Source of the DNA: an uncultured Collinsella sp.
GTDB taxonomy: Bacteria; Actinomycetota; Coriobacteriia; Coriobacteriales; Coriobacteriaceae
Assembly: GCA_900541745.1 (NCBI GenBank)
Contig: UQLA01000004.1
Coordinates: 62,001-126,000, forward strand
Length of the DNA stretch: 64,000 nt
Reading direction: 5' to 3'
Within the stretch, counting starts at the first letter, position 1. Each line of letters starts with the position of its first letter. Both the position numbers and the translations under genes were made by a program. Under the pieces are notes generated by a model. It worked only from the letters and a program-made list of their open reading frames with translations, did not search any database and was not told where the DNA came from. This document shows positions 17,756-26,683 of this stretch, piece by piece.

Positions 17756-18484
17756 CTACTTGCAGAGCGAAAGGGCGGCCTCGTCGGCAACGACAACGCA
17801 GTTGGTGTGCAGTTGCAGGATCGAGGCAGGGCACTGGGGGGTAACCGGACCATAGCACATGTCATGCACGGCCTGCGCCTTGGCCTCGCCGTTGGCGACG
17901 ACCAGGATCATGCGGGCATACATGATGGTCTGGGTGCCCATGGTATAGGCCTGACGGGGCACGTCGTCGATGCTGTCGAACAGGCGGCTGTTGGCCTGAA
18001 TAGTGCTCTCGGTAAGGTCGACACAGTGCGTACCCTTGGAGAAGTGGTCATCGGGCTCGTTGAAGCCAATGTGACCGTTGTTACCGATGCCGAGCAGCTG
18101 CAGATCAGGGTAACCGGCAGCAGCGACAATCTTGTCGTACTCAGAGCAGGCAGCGGCAGCGTCGGGATTGGAACCATCGGGCACATGCGTGTTGTTCAGG
18201 TCGATGTTAATTTGATCGAAGAAGTTCTTACGCATAAAGTAGTGGTAGCTCTGGGGATCGTCGTGCGAAAGGCCACGATACTCGTCGAGATTGTAGGTGC
18301 TGACCTCGGCAAAGTCGACGTCACCCTTCTCGTACCAAGCGGCGAGCTGCTTGTAGGCGCCAATCGGGGTGGAGCCGGTGGCAAGACCCAGCACGCAATC
18401 GGGCTTGAGGATAACCTGGGCCGAGATGATATTGGCGGCCTTGCGGCTCATATCCTCGTAGTCTTTAGCTTTAATGATCTTCAT
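17756..18484 (-). CDS. nagB: Glucosamine-6-phosphate deaminase
   Basis: The enzyme converts glucosamine-6-phosphate to fructose-6-phosphate and ammonia. Conserved blocks are LGLATGSTP (phosphate binding), YNLDEYRGL (Asp 67) and LGIGNNGHIGFNEP (His 138). The 242-residue length fits the short Gram-positive NagB form. I start it at MKIIKAKDYE (18484), where GAAAGGA precedes the ATG; the frame continues upstream but is unlike NagB. It has its own terminator. EIIA and glmM lie next on the same strand, giving an amino-sugar uptake/degradation versus synthesis grouping. Confidence 0.93.
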   Translation of the reverse strand: MKIIKAKDYEDMSRKAANIISAQVILKPDCVLGLATGSTPIGAYKQLAAWYEKGDVDFAEVSTYNLDEYRGLSHDDPQSYHYFMRKNFFDQINIDLNNTHVPDGSNPDAAAACSEYDKIVAAAGYPDLQLLGIGNNGHIGFNEPDDHFSKGTHCVDLTESTIQANSRLFDSIDDVPRQAYTMGTQTIMYARMILVVANGEAKAQAVHDMCYGPVTPQCPASILQLHTNCVVVADEAALSLCK

Positions 18485-18682
18485 TACGCGTCCTTTCTCG
18501 TACAAGAGAGGCAAGGCTCTCCTTACAAGCACTTGCCCGCGGCCCGCGTCGGCCGCAACCAACGTGTGCGGCCACCAGGGCGAGGTCGCGTAATGTATGT
18601 GTCTCGTGTCTAGCCGCGTCGAGGCCCCTGCCCGTCCACGGTGACCCAAAGCTGTTTAGCTTCGGACAAGTCCCATCTTGCC

Positions 18683-18716
18683 ACGGAGGGCGCCCTCTTT
18701 CAAGGGCGCCCTCCGT
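18683..18716. repeat. Perfect hairpin between nagB and crr
   Basis: ACGGAGGGCGCCCT pairs with AGGGCGCCCTCCGT across a short loop. Neither strand has a clear T-run after it. It lies 40 bases past the EIIA stop and probably ends that transcript without being a classic intrinsic terminator. Confidence 0.6.
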
Positions 18717-18756
18717 AAACGTGTTTGAATTGTAGGCTAAAGGCCAAGCGCGCTCA

Positions 18757-19254
18757 CTAGCGCTCGCGAGCGACGATGAGCTGGTCCATCTCCTCGACAT
18801 GCTCGCCAACGGAGCCCTTGATGCTCGAGAACTCAACGGAGTTGCACACCAAGATAGGAACCGTCACATCGTAACCCTCGGCAGCAATTGCCTCGCGATC
18901 GAACTCGATGAGCACATCGCCCTTATGGACGATGTCACCCACTTGCGCATGTACGGTAAAGTGCTTGCCCTCGAGCTGAACAGTGTCCAAACCAACGTGG
19001 ATGAGCACGTCCAGACCATCGACCGTGTTAAGCGCAACGGCGTGTCCCGTGGGAAAAATGGCCTCGACCTTGGCGTCTGCCGGCGCAATCACGCGCGTGC
19101 CGGTAGGCTGAATCGCCACGCCCTGGCCCAAAAGGCCGGTGGCAAACGTCTGATCGTTTACCTCGGAGAGCGGAATGACGTCGCCCGAGATGGGAGCATC
19201 CAGCGTAAGGACTCGACCACGCATACCAAAAGACCTTAGGACTTTAGTGAACAT
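18757..19254 (-). CDS. crr: PTS glucose-type EIIA component
   Basis: The 165-residue soluble protein is a single PTS EIIA-glucose domain. It receives phosphate from HPr and passes it to a sugar-specific EIIB. The two active-site histidines are visible: His 71 in FPTGHAVAL and the phosphorylated His 86 in LIHVGLDTVQL. The order of blocks (VAIQPTGTRVIAPADAKV, then GDVLIEFD) matches E. coli Crr. The start at 19254 follows GGGGGAGC. No EIIBC gene is adjacent, so it may serve several permeases or act in signalling. It lies between nagB and glmM. Confidence 0.88.
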   Translation of the reverse strand: MFTKVLRSFGMRGRVLTLDAPISGDVIPLSEVNDQTFATGLLGQGVAIQPTGTRVIAPADAKVEAIFPTGHAVALNTVDGLDVLIHVGLDTVQLEGKHFTVHAQVGDIVHKGDVLIEFDREAIAAEGYDVTVPILVCNSVEFSSIKGSVGEHVEEMDQLIVARER

Positions 19255-19325
19255 GCTCCCCCTCGGACATACCAATCAATCAAAATAACCTTAACAGTTT
19301 ACCACTTGGCACCCGTATTTGGCCA

Positions 19326-20663
19326 TTAGGGAAGTTCGCGCTTGACAACCTCGACGATATCGTCAACAACGCGCTGGGTCAGCTCGTGCGTCTCCGCCTC
19401 GGCCATAACGCGAACCAGCGGCTCGGTACCGCTCGGGCGCACCAAGATGCGACCGCGACCGTTGAGCTCCTTCTCGGCGGCAGCGACGGCGTCCCAAATG
19501 GGCTGGCAATCGTCCAGGCCGGCCTTGTTGTCCGAATGCACGTTGACGAGCACCTGCGGGTACTTCTTCATGATGCCGGCAAGGTCGGTAAGGGTGCGGC
19601 CGGTGCGCTTGAGCACGGCCAGCAGCTGCAGAGCCGTCACCAGACCGTCGCCGGTGGTGTTGTGCTCCAGGAAGATGATGTGGCCGGACTGCTCGCCACC
19701 GATAACGGCACCGTCCTCGAGCATGCGCTCAAGAACATAGCGGTCGCCCACGGCAGTCTGGACCATCTCAAAGCCCTGCTCCTTCATGGCGATGGAGAAG
19801 CCGAGGTTGCACATGACGGTCGAGACGATCTCGGAGTTGGCGAGCTTGCCGCGAGCAGCAAGGTCGGAGCCGCAGATGGCAAGAATGTAGTCGCCATCAA
19901 TCTCGTTGCCCTCGCTGTCCACAAAGAGCACGCGGTCGGCGTCGCCGTCGTGAGCCAGACCGATATCGGCGTGGGTGCGCAGCACGAGCTCGCGCAGGGG
20001 CTCAAGGTGCGTGGAGCCGCACTCGACGTTAATGTCAGTGCCGCAGTAATCAGTGTTGATGGCATGTACCGTGGCGCCCAGGCGCTGCAGCGCGGCAGGC
20101 GTGGTCTGGCACGAAGCGCCGTGGCCGCAGTCGACGGCAACGACCAGGCCATCGAGCCTCAGGCCATCAAGCGTATCGATGGCATGATCGACATAGGCCT
20201 TCCGGGCATCCTTCATCTTGATGATGTGGCCCACACCGGCGCCGGTCGGCAGCGTGTCGGCAGCCATGGCCTCCTCGGACATGACCCAGGCGCTGATCTC
20301 TTCCTCGACAGCATCGGGAAGCTTCATGCCCTTGCGGCTAAAGAACTTGATGCCGTTGAACTCCGGAGGATTGTGCGAAGCAGAGATGACGATGCCGCCA
20401 TCGAGCTCGTTTTGGACGGTGAGCAGCGCCACGGCCGGCGTAGGGATAACGCCGCAGCAGTGCGGGCGGCCGCCCTCGGCCATAATGCCGGCGGTCAGAG
20501 CGCTCTCGAGCATGGTGCCCGAAAGACGCGTGTCGCGGCCGATGCAAATGTCCGGACCAAGGAACTTGGTCGCCGCACGGCCAAGGCGAAACGCGAGGTC
20601 GCACGAGAGGTCGGCATTGGCGACGCCACGGACGCCGTCGGTACCGAAGATGTTCTGGGGCAT
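19326..20663 (-). CDS. glmM: Phosphoglucosamine mutase
   Basis: The enzyme interconverts glucosamine-6-phosphate and glucosamine-1-phosphate for UDP-GlcNAc and cell-wall synthesis. The 445 residues match the family. Visible are FGTDGVRG at the N-terminus, the phosphoserine loop ISASHNPPEFNG (Ser 96), the metal loop AHDGDADRVLFVD and the C-terminal phosphate loop RPSGTEPLVRV. The start at 20663 follows AAGGAGCG. It is downstream of rpsI-rplM but separated by a terminator. Confidence 0.95.
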   Translation of the reverse strand: MPQNIFGTDGVRGVANADLSCDLAFRLGRAATKFLGPDICIGRDTRLSGTMLESALTAGIMAEGGRPHCCGVIPTPAVALLTVQNELDGGIVISASHNPPEFNGIKFFSRKGMKLPDAVEEEISAWVMSEEAMAADTLPTGAGVGHIIKMKDARKAYVDHAIDTLDGLRLDGLVVAVDCGHGASCQTTPAALQRLGATVHAINTDYCGTDINVECGSTHLEPLRELVLRTHADIGLAHDGDADRVLFVDSEGNEIDGDYILAICGSDLAARGKLANSEIVSTVMCNLGFSIAMKEQGFEMVQTAVGDRYVLERMLEDGAVIGGEQSGHIIFLEHNTTGDGLVTALQLLAVLKRTGRTLTDLAGIMKKYPQVLVNVHSDNKAGLDDCQPIWDAVAAAEKELNGRGRILVRPSGTEPLVRVMAEAETHELTQRVVDDIVEVVKRELP

Positions 20664-20711
20664 AGGATCGCTCCTTCCCAAGTGGGCAAAACGCAGTCGC
20701 CCACCCTAGTC

Positions 20712-20756
20712 GAAAAAGAAAAGCGGGACCCGCCGAGCAATCGGCAGGCCCCGCTT
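20712..20756 (-). terminator. Terminator of rplM-rpsI
   Basis: On the minus strand AAGCGGGGCCTGCCGA pairs with TCGGCGGGTCCCGCTT and TTCTTTTTC follows. It is placed 30 bases after rpsI. Confidence 0.85.
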
Positions 20757-20786
20757 GTACATTGTATCTCGTAAGGAGATAAAACC

Positions 20787-21182
<396 letters not shown>

Positions 21183-21184
21183 CT

Positions 21185-21628
21185 TTAAGCCTCCAGCTCA
21201 ATCTTCGTGGGGTTCTGGGCAGCGTGCGGATGCTCGGCACCAGCGTAGACCTTAAGCTTGGTCATCTGGGCACGGCCGAGGGTGGTCTTGGGCAGCATAC
21301 CGCGAACGGCGCGCTCGATGACCTTCTCCGGGTGCTTCTCCATAGCCTGGCGGAAGCTCTCAGCCTTGAGGCCGCCGTTGTAGCCGCTGTGGCGATAATA
21401 GGTCTTCGTGTCGGCCTTGTTACCGGTAAGCTGGACCTTATCGGCGTTGATGACGACAACGAAGTCGCCGCAGTCGCTGTTGGGCGTGAACTGGGGCTTG
21501 TTCTTACCGCGCAGGATCATTGCGATCTGGGTGGCAAGACGGCCCAGGACAGCACCATCGGCGTCGACGAGAACCCAGTTGCGCTGGACCTCGCCCTGCT
21601 TGGCGTAGTGAGTCGATTTCGAAATCAC
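21185..21628 (-). CDS. rplM: 50S ribosomal protein L13
   Basis: The 147-residue protein shows L13 blocks RNWVLVDADGAVLGRLATQIA, GDFVVVINADKV, YYRHSGYNGG and RAVRGMLPKTTLGR. It starts with GTG at 21628; GGAGGAG lies six bases upstream and no ATG fits. It is the first gene of the L13-S9 operon. I see no convincing leader structure in the 157 bases between it and the patatin gene. Confidence 0.97.
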   Translation of the reverse strand: MISKSTHYAKQGEVQRNWVLVDADGAVLGRLATQIAMILRGKNKPQFTPNSDCGDFVVVINADKVQLTGNKADTKTYYRHSGYNGGLKAESFRQAMEKHPEKVIERAVRGMLPKTTLGRAQMTKLKVYAGAEHPHAAQNPTKIELEA

Positions 21629-21785
21629 TTAGACTCCTCCATGTACAGTACGTGTTGTTACAGAGATTCACGGGGCTCTGCAAGTAACCCGTCCATATTA
21701 CCCCGCTCGCCGCCCGAGTCAACAGGTATTTTGGCTCCGACCAGAGTTTCTGCACATGTCGTCCATGGGTCATGGCGTCGCGACA

Positions 21786-22664
21786 CTAGCGCTCGACAAA
21801 CGCCTCGATATCTCCCAATAAGCGCTTTGCCTCCTGGCGGCCCTGAATATACAGGTCGAGCAGCTTTGCCGGATCGTGCTCAACATGGCCGACCTCGACC
21901 GGCTTTTGCGGAGCAACGACCAACGCACGGCCCTCGCGCTCATACTTCCACAGACGCATGCGCTGGATGTTATAGAGATCGTGGCGCGTCTCGATAGCCT
22001 CGAGCAGGTAGGGGTAGTCGGCATAGCGGGCGCGCGCGGCGGGCATAAACTCGTAAGGCTTTTTCTCGTATGAGCGGTCCTGCGTAACGATAACGACCGC
22101 ACGGTCGAAGCCCGCCTCCTCGAGCACATGCTCGATAGGGACCGAATCGGCTACGCCGCCATCGACGTATTTGTGCCCGTCAATCTCGACCGGCGGCGTC
22201 ACTAGCGGCAGCGACGTCGAGGCGCGCACAGCATCGAGGTCGAGCACGGCGCTTTTGACCGGCAGGTACGTGGCGGTTCCAAAGAGCATGTCCGTCGCGA
22301 CGGCGTACATCTCGATGGGACTCGCGTCGAACGTCTCGTTATCGAAGGGGTCTAGGCGGTCCTGGACATCGTTGAAGATAAAGTCGTAACCCACAATAGA
22401 GCCCGTGGACGCAAACGATGCGGCGCCCATGTAGCGGCTGTCGTTGCAGAAAGCCAGGTTGATGCGGTTGGCACGGCCGATCTGGTGCGACTTGTAGTTC
22501 ACGCCGTTGAGGGCGCCAGCCGATACGCCATATACCGCCGGAATCTCGACGCCAGCCTCCATGAGGACGTCGAGCACGCCCGCGGTAAACTGCCCGCGAA
22601 AACTGCCGCCCTCCAGGACGAGCGCGACCTTGCCAGCGTTCTTTGCCTTATCTTCTGCAGTCAT
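21786..22664 (-). CDS. Patatin-like phospholipase
   Basis: The Ser-Asp dyad of patatins is present: oxyanion-hole loop LEGGSFRGQF (about residues 17-26), nucleophile elbow GVSAGALNG (Ser 48) and the DGGVADSVP block (about residue 168) with the catalytic Asp. The 292-residue length and absence of a signal peptide fit the cytoplasmic YjjU/RssA-type branch. Substrate is unknown, presumably phospholipid or acyl ester. AGGAGG precedes the ATG. It is alone on its transcript. Confidence 0.87.
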   Translation of the reverse strand: MTAEDKAKNAGKVALVLEGGSFRGQFTAGVLDVLMEAGVEIPAVYGVSAGALNGVNYKSHQIGRANRINLAFCNDSRYMGAASFASTGSIVGYDFIFNDVQDRLDPFDNETFDASPIEMYAVATDMLFGTATYLPVKSAVLDLDAVRASTSLPLVTPPVEIDGHKYVDGGVADSVPIEHVLEEAGFDRAVVIVTQDRSYEKKPYEFMPAARARYADYPYLLEAIETRHDLYNIQRMRLWKYEREGRALVVAPQKPVEVGHVEHDPAKLLDLYIQGRQEAKRLLGDIEAFVER

Positions 22665-22750
22665 ATTGACCTCCTGCGATTGCGTTTTGGCTTTCTTCTA
22701 CCCAGTTTTGAGATGGAGGGCGCACAGGTTTTGGAGTTGAGGAGATGGAG

Positions 22751-22922
22751 CGGAAAGCGCGTCCCAGCCTGAGGGGCGATTCTGGGATGGATTTTCCGCT
22801 AGCCATTCATTAGGAAACTGCATCCCATTCCGAATGAGGATTCCGGGATGTACTTTCCGCTTGAGGCGCCATCCGGAAACTACGTCCCAGTCTGAGCGCA
22901 GATTCCGGGACGTGCTTTCCGC
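22751..22922. repeat. Three tandem 49-bp near-palindromes, 61-62 bp period
   Basis: Copies start at 22751, 22812 and 22874. Each has a left arm like GGAAACTGCATCCC and a right arm like GGGATGTACTTTCC, so the motif GGAAAstrCrTCCC appears six times in alternating orientation. Spacers are only 12-13 bases. The array lies upstream of the patatin gene and beside the tmRNA-proximal repeats. Confidence 0.8.
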
Positions 22923-22980
22923 CTGGACCGCCGTTGGGAATGCACGTCTCACCCCGCGTTGCCGCGGCGCCTTCTTTACG

Positions 22981-23433
22981 CCCGCGCCCTGCGCAGAGTT
23001 CGGTTCTCCGCGGGTTTGGGGTTCCGTTGGTGCGGGGCATGGCCGGCTGAGATTCGATAACATCACATCCATATCTAGTCGAGACTTTACGCGGAGAATC
23101 CGCGTATTTGCTTCGCAAATCCGCACCGGCTTCGGCCGCCTGCCGGCGTCCTCGCCCGCGGGCTAAAAACGCTTACGCGTTTTCTTTACGCCCGCGCCCT
23201 GCATAGAGTTCGATTCTCCGCGGGTTTGGGGTTCCGTTGATGTGGCGCATGGCAGGCTGAGATTCGATAAACATCGCATCTGTTCTGGGCCGGGCTTTGC
23301 GCGGAGAATCCGCGTATTTGCTTCGCAAATCCGCACCGGCTTCGGCCGCCTGCCGGCGTCCTCGCCCGCGGGCTAAAAACGCTTACGCGTTTTCTTTACG
23401 CCCGCGCCCTGCACAGAGTTCGATTCTCCGCGG
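22981..23433. repeat. 210-bp tandem repeats next to tmRNA
   Basis: Two full units start at 22981 and 23191, with a partial third at 23401-23433. Each begins CCCGCGCCCTGC and contains AGAGTTCGATTCTCCGCGG, which matches the T-arm of the neighbouring tmRNA but on the opposite strand, plus CGCGGAGAATCCGCG and an AACGCTTACGCGTT palindrome. Units 1 and 2 differ at a number of positions. The layout mirrors the array beside tRNA-Glu. No gene is supported between the patatin start and tmRNA. Confidence 0.85.
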
Positions 23434-23447
23434 TATCTGTAAGTAAT

Positions 23448-23479
23448 AAAAAAGCAGGTAGGTGCGTTTACCTACCTGC
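23448..23479 (-). terminator. Terminator of tmRNA
   Basis: On the minus strand GCAGGTAGG-TAAACGC-ACCTACCTGC is followed by TTTTTT. It lies 11 bases after the tmRNA 3' end. Confidence 0.92.
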
Positions 23480-23489
23480 CTGTAACTAT

Positions 23490-23853
23490 TGGTGGAGGCG
23501 CGGAGAATCGAACTCCGGTCCACGAAAGCCCCCTGATTGGCATCTCCAAGCTCAGTCGCTGGTTTTGTCTCGGACGCTTTGCGCACAGCGACACGCTCGC
23601 GGCATCCCAACCGGTTCTGTCTTAGCCTGCGCCATACCGATTACGTGCGCAGGAGCATTCCCCTAAAATGACGTCGCGCCGGTGTCGGGGAAATCACCGG
23701 GTTGACGCGCCGCTATAAACTAAGCAGCGAGAGCCATAGGCTCAAAAGAAGAGTTGTTGTCAATTCAATTTGACGGTACCCCTGTTTAACGAGGCGAGGA
23801 GACCTCGGCTTGCTTCCTCTCTCAGAGCTATCGTGTCGAAACCAGTCGCCCCC
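23490..23853 (-). ncRNA. ssrA: Transfer-messenger RNA
   Basis: The 5' end GGGGGCGACTGGTTTCGACA (from 23853) and 3' end GGAGTTCGATTCTCCGCGC...CCA (to 23490) are diagnostic and pair as the tRNA-like domain. Length is about 364 nt. The tag frame ends in GCT-CTC-GCT-GCT-TAG and reads DNNSSFEPMALAA, with a stop in frame just upstream of the preceding ATT codon; the resume codon is therefore GAC or ATT and not the common GCA. Trans-translation rescues stalled ribosomes and tags the peptide for proteolysis. Confidence 0.95.
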
Positions 23854-24090
23854 GAATGTCGGGAAAGTCTGGATGGCATTGGGCACGAGCACCCAACACC
23901 CGTCGACTTTTCAAGGAACATACGGGGCGAGCCCCGCTTGTGGTGTGTTATCTTACCACGTTCTGAAAGCGGACAGCTGTTCTATGCACGAGCTGTGAAG
24001 ACCCCAATGTGCGCCGCACTTCGCACTTTTGCTACCGATCGCGTCACGTATATTTTCGCCAAGCAAAATTGACCCGTCGAAAGGACCGTT

Positions 24091-24525
24091 ATGGATACCA
24101 AGCAGCAACTCGTCAATGCCCTCGCAGGCCTGGGCTCAACCATTACCGAAGCTATGGATGTCATCGAAGGCTTTGTCCCCTGCGGACATCCCGCCCTCAC
24201 GGTATCGAACGCACTCGTCGCGCTGGACGCCGACGATGATGCTGCTCTCGCCCAGCAGCTCGAGACCGTCGAGGGTTTTATCGACCACGTGAGTGAGAAC
24301 CGCGGCGTGTCCGCCTACCACGGCATCGAGGTCGAGCTCGCGGGTCCCAAAGCCGATCTGTTCGCAGCAATCCGCGAGGTAGGCGCCCTTATGCAGACCG
24401 CAGGCGTCAAGAACACCCAGGTCAACGAGTGGGTCTACCGCAGTCTGGCAGCACTCGACAGCTCCGACGAAAAGGCAGCCGAGCAGCTCACCGAAGCCTC
24501 TGCCATCAAAGCTGCACTTGCCTAA
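24091..24525 (+). CDS. Uncharacterised small acidic protein, 144 residues
   Basis: I do not recognise this protein. It is acidic, soluble-looking and rich in Ala, Asp, Glu and Leu, with no signal peptide or membrane segment. It may fold as a helical bundle (VIEGFVPCGHPALTVSNALVAL, split here in two halves by HPAL; then IREVGALMQTAGV). AAAGGACC lies upstream of the ATG and a TATATT at about 24050 could be its -10 box. GC-rich third positions support real coding. It is convergent with the ATPase gene and they share the 24524-24570 hairpin. The tmRNA is divergent upstream. Confidence 0.7.
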   Translation: MDTKQQLVNALAGLGSTITEAMDVIEGFVPCGHPALTVSNALVALDADDDAALAQQLETVEGFIDHVSENRGVSAYHGIEVELAGPKADLFAAIREVGALMQTAGVKNTQVNEWVYRSLAALDSSDEKAAEQLTEASAIKAALA

Positions 24526-24570
24526 AAAGGCCTGCACCCTGGCGGCTGCGGTACCGCCCGGGTGCAGGCC
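24524..24570 (-). terminator. Terminator of the P1B ATPase gene
   Basis: On the minus strand GGCCTGCACCC and GGGTGCAGGCC pair around an inner GGCGG/CCGCC stem and TTTTT follows. The T-run overlaps the stop codon of the convergent plus-strand gene. Confidence 0.85.
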
Positions 24571-24589
24571 ATAAGCTCAATCGAAAACC

Positions 24590-26665
24590 CTAACGCAGAT
24601 ACGCTTTCGCGTTGTCCAAGCTGTACGCAATCGTCGAGCCGTTGTGCAACAGCGACGACGTCTGCGGGGTAATCGTGCCGGTAATACCCAGTGCCAAGAG
24701 CGCTGAGTTGGTGAGCATCACCTTAGAGTAGGAGCTCGTCAGACGATCAACGAGGCCCTGGCTCATGCGGCGCAGGCGCACGATCGCAGCGAGATCCGTA
24801 TCGGTCAGGATGATATCGGCGACCTCCTTGGCGATGTCGCTTCCGCCGCCCATCGCCAGGCCCACGTCGGCCAAACCGAGCGCCGGCGAATCGTTGACGC
24901 CGTCGCCCACCATGGCAACGTGGCGCCCCTCGCTCTTAATGCGCTCCACATAGGCGTACTTGTCCTCGGGCAGCAGCTCGGCCTTAAACTCGTCGACCCC
25001 CGCCTCTCGCGCAATGCGCTCGGCCGTGCGCTCGGAGTCGCCCGTGAGCATAACGACATGCTTGACGCCCAGCGCATGCAGGTCGGCGATGGCCTCGCGG
25101 ACCCCGGGCTTGAGCGGATCCTCGATGCCGAGCACGCCCACGACCGTGCCGTCGACCGCCAGATACAGCGTCGACAAGCCCTGCATCTGGGACTCGATTT
25201 GCTCCTTAATGTCGGACTCGAGCTGCGCACCCTCGTCCTCAAATACAAAGTGCGCGGAACCGATGATGGCGCGACGCCCTTCAATGGACGAAGCGATGCC
25301 GTGCGCCACGATGTACTCGACGGCAGCATGGCGCTCGCGATGCTCGAGCTCGCGCTCGCGTGCCGCATTGACCACGGCGCGTGCCACCGGATGCGGGAAA
25401 TGCTCCTCTAAGCAGGCGGAAAGGCGCAGAACCTCGTCCTCGCTCCAGCCATCGGTGGTGAGCACGCAGGCAAGACGCGGCTGCGCCTCGGTGAGCGTGC
25501 CGGTCTTATCAAACACGATGGTATCGGCCTTGGCAAACGACTCAAAGTACTTCGCGCCCTTGACCATGACGCCCATCTTGGCGGCATCGCTCATAGCGGT
25601 CATGACGGCAACGGAACCCGTGAGCTTGAGTGCGCACGAGTAGTCGACCATCAACGCCGCCGAGGTCTTGATGAGGCTGCGCGTGGTGAGCGCGACCAGA
25701 CCCGCAAGCAGGAAGTTCCACGGGACGATCTTGTTGGCGAGGTCCTCCATGTGCGACTGACCCTCGGACTTGAGCGAGTCGGCCGTCTGCACGAGCGAGA
25801 CGATCGAGCGGAGCTTGGTCTGAGCCGTGTTGGCGCGCACACGCACCAAGATACTGCCGTCTTCCACGACGGTGCCGGCGAATACATCGTCGCCCGCGCT
25901 GCGCTCGACGGCAAGCGGCTCGCCGGTCAGGGTCGCCTGGTTGACCATGGCGCTTCCCTGCTCGACCACGCCGTCGATGCAGATGGACATGCCGGTGCGA
26001 ACGGCGACCAAGTCGCCGGGCTCAAGCTCGGTGGCGGCAACACTCACCTCGGTGTCGCCGACCACTTTTTGTGCCTTATCAGGCACGTCGAGCAGCGAGT
26101 TGATGAGCTCGTTTTCGCTCATGGCGCGTGTGTAGTCCTCGAGCAGCTCGCCCACGTTGAGCAGGAACATTGTCTGGCCCGCGGTGTCGACATCACGCTT
26201 GACGAACGAAATGCCGATGGCCGAAGCGTCGAGCACAGGAACGGTCAGGCGCGGCTGCGCGAGCTCGTGGAGGGCGGCACGCAAAAAGGTCATGTAACCG
26301 GCCACGACAAAGATGGCACGCAGCGGCGTAGGCAGGAACCAGCGGCGCGCGTAGTGGGCGCCGATAAGTGTGGCAAGATCCATGACGAGCTTGTGCTTGC
26401 GTGGCTCAAGCTGCATCACGTAACCCGTCTTTGTGTCGGCAATGGCCTGGGCATCGAGCGCACCCAGGGCGTCGAGTACGCCCGCACGACACTGCTCGTC
26501 ATATTCGAGCGCCATCTGGCCAATACGGCCATAAACGCGCACTTTGCGCACGCCATCGATTTCGCCACCGAGCTTTAGAAGCGCATCGAGATCGCTCTCT
26601 GGCACAGGACCCGCCAATTGAAGACGGGTCCTGCCGGGGATCTCGCTGATAATCGAGAATCTCAT
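24590..26665 (-). CDS. Heavy-metal P1B-type ATPase
   Basis: The 691-residue membrane pump has the P-type core: phosphatase loop LTGEP (about 246-250), phosphorylated Asp 386 in DKTGTLT, GDGVNDSPAL hinge and an HP motif in the N-domain (EEHFPHPVARAV). The sixth-segment metal motif is SCALK (343-347), not the CPC of copper pumps. The N-terminus (1-60) resembles an HMA-like fold without the CxxC metal site (EIPGRTRLQL). The transported metal cannot be read off; the SCA motif argues against classic Cu/Ag or Zn/Cd pumps. It is 18 bases after a DUF6110-like membrane protein gene, so the two probably form one operon. Confidence 0.88.
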   Translation of the reverse strand: MRFSIISEIPGRTRLQLAGPVPESDLDALLKLGGEIDGVRKVRVYGRIGQMALEYDEQCRAGVLDALGALDAQAIADTKTGYVMQLEPRKHKLVMDLATLIGAHYARRWFLPTPLRAIFVVAGYMTFLRAALHELAQPRLTVPVLDASAIGISFVKRDVDTAGQTMFLLNVGELLEDYTRAMSENELINSLLDVPDKAQKVVGDTEVSVAATELEPGDLVAVRTGMSICIDGVVEQGSAMVNQATLTGEPLAVERSAGDDVFAGTVVEDGSILVRVRANTAQTKLRSIVSLVQTADSLKSEGQSHMEDLANKIVPWNFLLAGLVALTTRSLIKTSAALMVDYSCALKLTGSVAVMTAMSDAAKMGVMVKGAKYFESFAKADTIVFDKTGTLTEAQPRLACVLTTDGWSEDEVLRLSACLEEHFPHPVARAVVNAARERELEHRERHAAVEYIVAHGIASSIEGRRAIIGSAHFVFEDEGAQLESDIKEQIESQMQGLSTLYLAVDGTVVGVLGIEDPLKPGVREAIADLHALGVKHVVMLTGDSERTAERIAREAGVDEFKAELLPEDKYAYVERIKSEGRHVAMVGDGVNDSPALGLADVGLAMGGGSDIAKEVADIILTDTDLAAIVRLRRMSQGLVDRLTSSYSKVMLTNSALLALGITGTITPQTSSLLHNGSTIAYSLDNAKAYLR

Positions 26666-26683
26666 AGTTTGTGCCTGGGAGCG

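Noticed and set aside
17426..18613. 395-codon plus-strand frame over nagB
   Set aside because: It runs antisense to nagB and through the nagB terminator.
18683..18716. Hairpin after crr as an intrinsic terminator
   Set aside because: The stem is strong but no T-run follows on either strand, so I list it only as a hairpin.
22751..22922. CRISPR-like regular repeats
   Set aside because: Spacers are only 12-13 bases, repeats are 49-bp palindromes and no cas genes are present.
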